DNA of 6,059 nt from CBFGTJ01 sp965651815 (GTDB lineage Bacteria > Actinomycetota > Acidimicrobiia > Acidimicrobiales > Microtrichaceae). Location: the NCBI GenBank assembly GCA_965651815.1, contig CBFGTJ010000193.1, positions 1 through 6,059 of the forward strand, given 5' to 3'. The notes under the pieces are model-generated. The model saw nothing but the letters and a program-made list of their open reading frames with translations. It made no database searches and was not told where the DNA came from. Below are positions 1 through 5,351 of the stretch, piece by piece (within the stretch, counting starts at the first letter, position 1; the number at the start of each line of letters is the position of its first letter). Made by a program: the position numbers and the translations under genes.

Positions 1-718
1 CGAGCGCGGGCACCGTGAAGCGATCGGTGTGCTCGACGATGCCGCCCTCGGCGCCGAGCACGCGGGCGAGCAGCCCCGGTGGGACCGGCTCGCCCTCGAA
101 CCGGGCCTCGACGTGGTCCGGCCCGTGGCGCACGGTGACCTGGACGGGCACCCGCTCCCGTCGCCCGCGGAACAGCCCGCGGTGCAGGAACGACGTGTGG
201 GGCACGTCCAGCGCGTTCTCGACCGCCGCGACCATCGGTCCGGGGACGTCCAGGCGGAGGTGGGCCGTGTGGAAGCCGGGGTCGCCGACGCGGCGCATGC
301 GCGGGGGTCGCGCGCTGGTGGGCGTGCCGGCGGGAGCCACCCACACGAAGCCGTCCTGCTCGACCGCCGCCACGGTCGCGACCCGGGTCGCGGTGCGGTC
401 CGCCTCCGCGTCGAGGCCGGGCACCTCGACGCACGAGCCGTCCCGGGCGAACCGCCAGCCGTGGTAGCGGCACTCGAGCTCGCCGCCGACGCAGCGCCCG
501 ACCGACAGCGGCACGTTGCGGTGCGGGCACCGGTCCACCACGGCCGCCGGGGCGCCACCCGCGTCGCGGAACAGCGCCAGCGGCACACCGAGGACCGTGC
601 GGGCCAGCGGACGACGTCGCAGCTCCCGCGACAGGCACGCCACGTACCAGTGCCCTTCGAGTCGGCTCGTGGTGAAGCGGCCGGTGGGGGTGATCGCGAC
701 CTCGACGTCCCGGTCCAT
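1..718 (-). CDS. Rieske [2Fe-2S] ring-hydroxylating-type oxygenase, alpha subunit (3' end cut off by window edge)
   Basis: The 239 visible residues hold both metal sites of a Rieske non-heme iron oxygenase. The [2Fe-2S] site is C64-P-H66, then 16 residues, then C83-R-Y-H86-G-W. The mononuclear iron motif is N168-x2-D171-x2-H174-x4-H179, where the Asp normally bridges electrons between neighbouring subunits and the two His bind iron. Such proteins take electrons from a separate ferredoxin or flavin reductase and hydroxylate, demethylate or desaturate aromatic or steroid-like substrates; the substrate here cannot be told. Family members are commonly about 340-400 residues, so roughly the last third, carrying the final Asp/Glu iron ligand, lies off the left edge. 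The ATG at 718 is chosen, but an in-frame GTG lies directly before it (721-719) and the ribosome-binding site is poor. The gene begins 8 bases after the acyl-CoA dehydrogenase stop, so co-transcription and translational coupling are likely. No reductase gene is visible. Confidence 0.92.
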   Translation of the reverse strand, partial: MDRDVEVAITPTGRFTTSRLEGHWYVACLSRELRRRPLARTVLGVPLALFRDAGGAPAAVVDRCPHRNVPLSVGRCVGGELECRYHGWRFARDGSCVEVPGLDAEADRTATRVATVAAVEQDGFVWVAPAGTPTSARPPRMRRVGDPGFHTAHLRLDVPGPMVAAVENALDVPHTSFLHRGLFRGRRERVPVQVTVRHGPDHVEARFEGEPVPPGLLARVLGAEGGIVEHTDRFTVPAL

Positions 719-726
719 CACGCCGC

Positions 727-1956
727 TCAGATCGGTAGGTCGCCCGTCGCGGTGCGGGTGGTGCCGTGGTCCCGGTAGGCGCTGATCGTCCGCTGGGCGA
801 TGCGCATCTGGTGCACCTCGTCCGCACCGTCCGCGAACCGGGCCCAGCGCGCGTGCTGGTACATGTGCGCGAGGGGTGTGTCGGTCGAGTAGCCGAGCGC
901 GCCGTGCACCTGGATCGAGCGGTCGATCACGCGGTTGAGCATGTTCGCGACGAAGTGCTTCGCCATCGACACCTCGCTCTTGAAGTCGAGGCCGTGGTCG
1001 ATGCGGTACGCGGCGTGCAGCACCATCAGCTTCGCCTGGTACAGCTCCATCGCCGAGTCGGCGATCATCCACTGGATGCCCTGTTTCTCGGCCAGGTAGG
1101 AGCCGTGGGCGTACCGGTTGAGCGACCGGTCGACCATCATGTCGAGCGCCGTCTCGGCCTGCGCGATCCAGCGCATGCAGTGCGCGAGCCGGGCCGGTCC
1201 GAGCCGGTACTGGCCGAGCTTGTGGCCGTCACCCCTGCCGCCGAGCATGTTCGACGCGGGCACCCGGAGGTCCTCGATGACGATCTCCGAGTGGCCCGAG
1301 CTGCCGTGCATGGTCTCGACCTCCCGCACCCGGTTCCAGCCCTCGGAGGGGATGTCGACGATGAACGCGGTGTTCGCCGCCTGCGGCAGGTCGGGGTCGT
1401 CCTCGGTGCGCGCGATGAGGATGGCGAAGCTGGCCCGGCGCGCGTTCGAGATGAACCACTTGTGGCCGTTGATCACCCACTCGTCACCGTCCTGCACCGC
1501 GGTGGTGCGGATGAGGGTGGGGTCCGAACCGGCGACCTCCGGCTCGGTCATCGCGAAGCAGCTCATCGCACGGCCCTCGCAGAGGGGGCGGAGGTACTTC
1601 TCCTTCTGCTCGTCGGTCCCCCAGTGCAGCAGGGTGTGCATGTTCCCCTCGTCGGGGGCCTGGCAGTTCATGACGAAGGGCCCGTAGTAGGTCTTCGCGG
1701 CCTCCGCCTGCACCATCGCGAGCTCGACGTGCCCCAGCCCCATGCCGCCCCACTCCTCGGGCATGTGCGGCAGCCAGAGCCCTTCCTCCTTGGCCCGGTC
1801 CCGCATGCCGAAGAGGATCCTGAGGTACTCGTCCCGCTCGATCTCGTCGGGATCGCCGATGCGGGCCTCGCCGGGCCGCACCACCTCGTCGATGAAGGTG
1901 CGGACCCGGGCGCGGATCGCCTCGAGCTCCGGGGAAAGGGTGAAGTCGATCGCCAT
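727..1956 (-). CDS. Acyl-CoA dehydrogenase, ACAD10/11-like (FadE family)
   Basis: A complete 409-residue flavoprotein of normal family length, expected to be cytoplasmic and to introduce an alpha-beta double bond into an acyl-CoA, passing electrons to electron-transfer flavoprotein. Visible features in order are a helical N-terminal domain (about 1-125); the FAD/substrate signature MTEPEVAGSDPT at 136-147; INGHKWFIS at 162-170 in the beta-barrel domain; LAEKQGI in the C-terminal helical domain; QVHGALGYSTDTPL at 349-362; and ADGADEVHQ near 375-383. Where MCAD-type enzymes have the catalytic Glu (YEGT), this protein has Asp at about 376, as is typical of the ACAD10/11-like branch. The precise acyl substrate is unknown; this branch includes enzymes for long, branched or hydroxylated acyl chains. 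The ATG at 1956 fits the usual N-terminus (MAIDFTLSPE). No Shine-Dalgarno sequence precedes it. It is followed closely by the Rieske oxygenase gene, suggesting a joint catabolic step. Confidence 0.95.
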   Translation of the reverse strand: MAIDFTLSPELEAIRARVRTFIDEVVRPGEARIGDPDEIERDEYLRILFGMRDRAKEEGLWLPHMPEEWGGMGLGHVELAMVQAEAAKTYYGPFVMNCQAPDEGNMHTLLHWGTDEQKEKYLRPLCEGRAMSCFAMTEPEVAGSDPTLIRTTAVQDGDEWVINGHKWFISNARRASFAILIARTEDDPDLPQAANTAFIVDIPSEGWNRVREVETMHGSSGHSEIVIEDLRVPASNMLGGRGDGHKLGQYRLGPARLAHCMRWIAQAETALDMMVDRSLNRYAHGSYLAEKQGIQWMIADSAMELYQAKLMVLHAAYRIDHGLDFKSEVSMAKHFVANMLNRVIDRSIQVHGALGYSTDTPLAHMYQHARWARFADGADEVHQMRIAQRTISAYRDHGTTRTATGDLPI

Positions 1957-1964
1957 GGCGCCGC

Positions 1965-1970
1965 AGCGTA
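1965..1970 (-). promoter_or_regulatory. Possible -10 element of the acyl-CoA dehydrogenase gene (leaderless transcript)
   Basis: On the minus strand TACGCT (fits TAnnnT) ends 8 bases before the ATG at 1956. Transcription starting the usual 6-8 bases downstream would begin at or next to the start codon, giving a leaderless mRNA. The absence of any purine-rich ribosome-binding site in front of this ATG agrees with that, and leaderless mRNAs are common in actinobacteria. No convincing -35 box is visible, so this is a weak call. Confidence 0.3.
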
Positions 1971-2012
1971 CGCGCCCCGACCTCGCCGGAGGCGGTCCGA
2001 CGCGCCCGGCGA

Positions 2013-2828
2013 TCAGGCCGACCTGCGGCCCTTCTTGCGGGTGGGCTTGCGCGCCTCCTCGACGCTCTGCTCCAGCGCCTCCATCAGGTCCACGACACGA
2101 CCCTCGGCGGCCGGCTCGCCGGACTCGACCGCGAGCACCTCACCGCCCCGCGCCTTCTGCTCGATGAGCGAGCGCAGCTCGTTGGTGAACTCGTCGTGGT
2201 GCTCCTCGGGGTCCCACTCGCTGGTCAGGCTCTCGATGATCTGGACCGCGAGCTTGAGCTCCCGCTCGTCCGGCTCGGGGGCGTCGCCGAGGTCCAGCAC
2301 CTGGTCGCGGTCGAGCACCTCGTCCGCGAAGCGCATCGTCGACATCGCCAGCGCGCCGTCGAGCGGTCGGATGGCGGCGAGGTACTCGGTGTTGCGCATG
2401 ACGACCCGCCCGATGCCGACGCGCTGCTCCGACTCCATGGCGGCGGTCAGCAGGCGGTAGGCGCGCGCCGCGGTCTCGTCCGCGGGGGCGAGCCAGTAGG
2501 TCCGCTCGTAGAAGACGGGGTCGATCGCGGCGAGGTCCACGAACTGGACGATGTCGACCGAGCGCGTGCTGCTCGGCCGGAGCGCGTCGACCTCCTCCTT
2601 GCGGAAGGTGACGTACTCGCCGGTCTCGAGCTCGTAGCCGAGCTCGATGTCCTCCTTGGCGACCGGCTCCCCGGTGGACTTGGCGACCTTCTCGTAGCCG
2701 ATGCGCGAGCCGGTCTTGCGGTCGATCTGGTGGAACCGCACCTTGTGGTCGCGCACCGCGGGGAAGGCCTTGACCGGCACGTTGACGAGGCCGAACACGA
2801 TGGCTCCACGCCAGACCTGATGGGGCAC
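2013..2828 (-). CDS. ku: Ku, DNA end-binding protein of bacterial non-homologous end joining
   Basis: A 271-residue protein with the bacterial Ku core from end to end. It starts VPHQVWRGAIVFGLVNVPVK (1-20), followed by YEKV...STGEPVAKEDIELGYE (about 45-66), a GEYV segment (70-73), IDPVFYERTYWLAP (102-115), GRVVMRNTEYLAAIRP (140-155) and MRFADEV (165-171). Bacterial Ku is a homodimeric ring that threads onto double-strand break ends and recruits the ligase/polymerase LigD. The tail after about 258 is short and basic (seven Lys/Arg in ARKPTRKKGRRSA), the type of tail reported to tune DNA binding in other bacterial Ku proteins. The GTG at 2828 is chosen because the Ku fold begins at once and an AGG-rich stretch precedes it at suitable spacing. 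The frame stays open for 38 more codons to an ATG at 2942, but that stretch has no Ku similarity and crosses a 17-base-period repeat that breaks the frame. LigD is not in the window. Confidence 0.95.
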   Translation of the reverse strand: MPHQVWRGAIVFGLVNVPVKAFPAVRDHKVRFHQIDRKTGSRIGYEKVAKSTGEPVAKEDIELGYELETGEYVTFRKEEVDALRPSSTRSVDIVQFVDLAAIDPVFYERTYWLAPADETAARAYRLLTAAMESEQRVGIGRVVMRNTEYLAAIRPLDGALAMSTMRFADEVLDRDQVLDLGDAPEPDERELKLAVQIIESLTSEWDPEEHHDEFTNELRSLIEQKARGGEVLAVESGEPAAEGRVVDLMEALEQSVEEARKPTRKKGRRSA

Positions 2829-2842
2829 GCTGCACCTACCTT

Positions 2843-2875
2843 CCGTTCCGCTCCCGGTCCCGTTCCGCTCCCGGT
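2843..2875. repeat. Two-copy tandem repeat, 16 bp at a 17-bp period, in front of ku
   Basis: CCGTTCCGCTCCCGGT occurs exactly at 2843-2858 and again at 2860-2875, separated by one base. On the transcribed strand of ku this reads ACCGGGAGCGGAACGG twice, ending about 15 bases before the GTG start and so occupying the expected leader or promoter-proximal region. The core CCGTTCCG also occurs inverted at 2900-2907 (CGGAACGG). It could be a duplicated operator, paired GGAAC-type promoter elements, or simple slippage; the sequence does not decide. Confidence 0.8.
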
Positions 2876-2899
2876 GCGCCCGGGAGTCGCAGGTACCGA

Positions 2900-2907
2900 C
2901 GGAACGG
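2900..2907. repeat. Inverted copy of the repeat core upstream of ku
   Basis: CGGAACGG is the exact reverse complement of CCGTTCCG found at 2843-2850 and 2860-2867. The 135-base gap between the glutamine synthetase stop and the ku start therefore carries three copies of this 8-mer, two in one orientation and one in the other. The rest of the gap shows no strong hairpin terminator after the glutamine synthetase gene, so readthrough into ku is possible. Confidence 0.5.
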
Positions 2908-2963
2908 ACGCGGGAGATCAATCTACCCGTGCCGCGCGCCACAACGACCGCCCACCGCGCCGC

Positions 2964-5144
2964 TCACAGGATGAAGAGCATCTCCTGGTAGGTCGGCAGC
3001 GGCCACAGGTCGTCGGCCACGATCTCCTCGAGCGCGTCGGCGGCGGCACGCACGGCGTCCATCGCGGGGAGCACCACGTCGCACGCGTGCCGTGCCTGGT
3101 CGAGGGTGCTGCCACCCGGCTCCTCGTCCGCCGCGGTGCGCAGGCGCTGGATCGCGGCGCGCAGGTCGTCGACCCGGTCGGTCACGGTGTCGAGCGCCGT
3201 CAGGTCGGGCTCCCGGCCCAGCGTGCGGAGGTGCACCGCCGTCGACGCGAGCTCGCCCTGGTGGCGGACCGCGGCGGGGAGGATGAACGTCGAGGCGATC
3301 TCGAGCGCGCTGCGGGCCTCGACGCGGATGCTCTTGACGTACTGCTCGAGGTACACCTCCATGCGGCTGGTCAGCTCCCGCTCGCTCAGCACGCCGTGCC
3401 GGGAGAAGAGCTCCATGACCTCGGGGCTGCCCAGCTCGGGGAGCGCGTCGACGCTCGTGCGCAGGTTGGGCAGGCCGCGCGCCGCCGCCTCGACCTGCCA
3501 CTCCTCGGAGTACCCGTCGCCGTTGAAGACGATGGCGCCGTGCTCGGCGAGGAGGTCCTGCAGCACCGCCTGCACCGCGTCGTTGAGGCTCTCGCCGCGC
3601 CCGAGGCGGGTCTCCAGCTCGGTGGCGATGACGTCCAGCGAGTCCGCCACGATCGTGTTGAGCGCCACGAGCGGGCCCGCGATGGACTGCGACGACCCCG
3701 GGGCACGGAACTCGAAGCGGTTCCCGGTGAACGCGAACGGGCTGGTGCGGTTGCGGTCGCCGGGGTCCGCGGGCAGCGCCGGCAGGGTGTCGACGCCGAT
3801 GACCAGGGGGGCGGCCTCCTTCGACGCGGTGGCTCCCCCCTTGACGATCTGGTCGAACACGTCGGTGAGCTGCTCGCCCAGGAAGATCGAGATGATCGCC
3901 GGCGGCGCCTCGTTCGCGCCGAGGCGGTGGTCGTTGCGGGACGACGCGACGACGGCCCGCAGCAGCCCGGCGTACTTGTGCACGCCGCGGATCACCGCCG
4001 CGCAGAACACCAGGAACTGCGCGTTCTCGTGGGGGGTGTCACCCGGGTTGAGCAGGTTGCCCTGCGATTCGTTGCCGAACGAGTAGTTGATGTGCTTGCC
4101 CGAGCCGTTCACCCCGGCGAACGGCTTCTCGTGCAGCAGGCACTCCATGTCGTACTTCTCGGCGACGCGGCGCAGGGTGCTCATCAGCTGCTGCTGGTGG
4201 TCGGTCGCGATGTTCGCCCGTTCGAACAGGGGTGCGATCTCGAACTGCCCGGGCGCCACCTCGTTGTGGCGGGTCTTCGCGGGGATCCCGAGCTTGAACA
4301 GCTCGCGCTCGCACTCGAGCATGAACGCCAGCACCCGCTCGGGGATGGCACCGAAGTAGTGGTCGTCGAACTCCTGTCCCTTCGGGGGCGGTGCGCCGAA
4401 GAGGGTGCGCCCCGTCGAGAGCAGGTCGGGCCGGGCCATGTGGAAGTTCCGGTCGATCAGGAAGTACTCCTGCTCGGCACCGACGTACGCGCCGACGGGC
4501 TCCGGGTCCTCGTGGCCGAAGATGCGCAGGATCCGCTGCGCGTGGCGGTTGAGCACCTGCTCGGAGCGCAGCAGCGGCGTCTTCTTGTCGAGTGCCTCCC
4601 CGGTCCACGACACGAACACGGTCGGGATGCACAGCGTGGTGCCCTTCGGGTTCTCGAGCAGGTACGCGGGGCTGGTGACGTCCCAGCCCGTGTAGCCCCT
4701 CGCCTCGAAGGTCTCGCGCAGGCCGCCGTGGGGGAAGCTCGAGGCGTCGGGCTCGCCCTGCACGAGGGTCCGCCCGGCGAACTCGGCGATCACGGCGCCG
4801 CCGGAGCTGTCCGGCTCGAGGAAGCTGTCGTGCTTCTCCGCCGTCAGGCCGGTCAGCGGGTAGAACACGTGCGCGTAGTGGGTGGCGCCGTTCTCGATCG
4901 CCCAGTCCTTCATCGCCGAGGCGACCACGTCGGCGACCGACGGGTCGAGGGGCTCCCCCCGGTCGATCGTGGCGATCACCGACTCGTACACGGGACGCGG
5001 CAGGCGGGCCTGCATGACCGCCCGGGAGAAGACGTTGCGGCCGAAGATCTCCTGGGGCGTCTCGTCGGTGTCGAAGCCCTCCGAGGGTGGCGTGTACTGG
5101 GCGATGCGTTCGATCGCCCGGTGTCGTGCTTCGCTTCCGCCCAT
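2964..5144 (-). CDS. glnN: Glutamine synthetase, class III (GSIII)
   Basis: A 726-residue cytoplasmic enzyme that makes glutamine from glutamate, ammonium and ATP. The length, far above the roughly 450-470 residues of GSI, and the motif set identify class III, the GlnN type. The GSIII N-terminal region is about 1-215, including IFGRNVFS (33-40), the WAIENGATHYAHVFYP segment (81-96) and SSFPHGGLRETFEARGYT (135-152). The catalytic domain has GAEQEYFL (222-229, metal-binding Glu pair 224/226), RHNEVAPGQFE (292-302), NGSGKHINYS (346-355), RLGANEAPPA (407-416) and NRFEFRAPG (475-483). A helical C-terminal extension follows from about 500. The ATG at 5144 has a good GAGGAG ribosome-binding site (5157-5152), 7 bases away. 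No catalytic motif appears damaged. The gene is divergent from the Rpf-like gene, with a GlnR/MtrA-like box in the shared upstream region. The symbol follows usage for GSIII; I cannot tell whether the organism also carries a GSI gene. Confidence 0.96.
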   Translation of the reverse strand: MGGSEARHRAIERIAQYTPPSEGFDTDETPQEIFGRNVFSRAVMQARLPRPVYESVIATIDRGEPLDPSVADVVASAMKDWAIENGATHYAHVFYPLTGLTAEKHDSFLEPDSSGGAVIAEFAGRTLVQGEPDASSFPHGGLRETFEARGYTGWDVTSPAYLLENPKGTTLCIPTVFVSWTGEALDKKTPLLRSEQVLNRHAQRILRIFGHEDPEPVGAYVGAEQEYFLIDRNFHMARPDLLSTGRTLFGAPPPKGQEFDDHYFGAIPERVLAFMLECERELFKLGIPAKTRHNEVAPGQFEIAPLFERANIATDHQQQLMSTLRRVAEKYDMECLLHEKPFAGVNGSGKHINYSFGNESQGNLLNPGDTPHENAQFLVFCAAVIRGVHKYAGLLRAVVASSRNDHRLGANEAPPAIISIFLGEQLTDVFDQIVKGGATASKEAAPLVIGVDTLPALPADPGDRNRTSPFAFTGNRFEFRAPGSSQSIAGPLVALNTIVADSLDVIATELETRLGRGESLNDAVQAVLQDLLAEHGAIVFNGDGYSEEWQVEAAARGLPNLRTSVDALPELGSPEVMELFSRHGVLSERELTSRMEVYLEQYVKSIRVEARSALEIASTFILPAAVRHQGELASTAVHLRTLGREPDLTALDTVTDRVDDLRAAIQRLRTAADEEPGGSTLDQARHACDVVLPAMDAVRAAADALEEIVADDLWPLPTYQEMLFIL

Positions 5145-5197
5145 CGGTCGGCTCCTCGGGGTCGCGGCGCGTGCCGGGTGGGGCCTCCGGCCCGGAA

Positions 5198-5227
5198 AGG
5201 CTACTCACCGACCCGGCCGCCCACGAA
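5198..5227 (-). promoter_or_regulatory. Weak candidate promoter of the glutamine synthetase gene
   Basis: On the minus strand TTCGTG (5227-5222) and TAGCCT (5203-5198) are separated by 18 bases, with the -10-like box 53 bases upstream of the ATG. Matches to the TTGACA/TATAAT-type consensus are poor, which would suit an activator-dependent promoter. The GTnAC boxes lie immediately upstream of the -35-like element, where an activator would bind. Confidence 0.3.
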
Positions 5228-5255
5228 GGACCACCGCCGTGCGGCGCGCCGTCGC

Positions 5256-5280
5256 GTGACAATTGTTACGGAATGGTGAC
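5256..5280. promoter_or_regulatory. Cluster of three GTnAC half-sites, GlnR/MtrA-like box
   Basis: The plus strand reads GTGAC (5256-5260), four bases, GTTAC (5265-5269), six bases, GTGAC (5276-5280). Read toward the glutamine synthetase gene this is GTCAC-n6-GTAAC-n4-GTCAC. Two half-sites 11 bp apart (one helical turn) match the general form GTnAC-n6-GnnAC described for the OmpR-family nitrogen regulator GlnR, and for MtrA, which can bind the same boxes in Streptomyces. The first two half-sites also form a near-perfect palindrome around AATT (12 of 14 positions). The box lies 112-136 bases upstream of the glutamine synthetase ATG and 72-96 bases upstream of the Rpf-like TTG, so it could act on either gene. 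The identity of the regulator is inference. Confidence 0.45.
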
Positions 5281-5312
5281 GACCGGGGGACGGTTGTCTC
5301 TGATCTGTGCCC

Positions 5313-5330
5313 GGCATCACGGCCGGTGCC
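5313..5330 (+). other. Small potential hairpin in the 5' leader of the Rpf-like gene
   Basis: GGCATC (5313-5318) can pair with GGTGCC (5325-5330), a 6-bp stem with one U-G wobble and a 6-base loop, ending 8 bases before the AGGAGG ribosome-binding site. In DNA this GC-rich such stems arise easily by chance, so a role in translation control is speculative. Confidence 0.2.
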
Positions 5331-5338
5331 CAGTGACC

Positions 5339-5344
5339 AGGAGG
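5339..5344 (+). promoter_or_regulatory. Ribosome-binding site that fixes the TTG start of the Rpf-like gene
   Basis: AGGAGG is a full Shine-Dalgarno match, 7 bases before TTG at 5352. An in-frame TGA at 5334-5336 rules out any earlier start, so this site decides the unusual start codon. Confidence 0.85.
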
Positions 5345-5351
5345 ACCCCCC

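Noticed and set aside
29..778. Plus-strand open frame of 249 codons at the left edge
   Set aside because: It lies base-for-base over the Rieske oxygenase codons on the opposite strand, which hold the CxH/CxxH and iron-site motifs.
1977..2000. Rho-independent terminator between ku and the acyl-CoA dehydrogenase gene
   Set aside because: Only a 4-bp stem (CCTC/GAGG) can be formed and there is no run of T on the transcribed strand.
766..2460. Plus-strand open frame of 564 codons antisense to the acyl-CoA dehydrogenase and ku
   Set aside because: Same cause: a shadow of genes with clear family motifs on the other strand. It even crosses the gap and gene boundaries between them without any ribosome-binding logic.
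2196..5279. Plus-strand open frame of 1027 codons antisense to glutamine synthetase and ku
   Set aside because: The composition is Arg/Gly/Val/Ala/Leu-rich with no recognisable domain. It is the usual mirror frame kept open by G/C at third codon positions of the real minus-strand genes.
5281..5338. ydaO-type c-di-AMP riboswitch in the Rpf-like leader
   Set aside because: These riboswitches often precede actinobacterial rpf genes, so I looked for one. Only a short CGGGGGACGG at 5284-5293 is reminiscent, the other conserved blocks are missing and the leader is too short. A covariance-model search with the ydaO/yuaA family would settle it.
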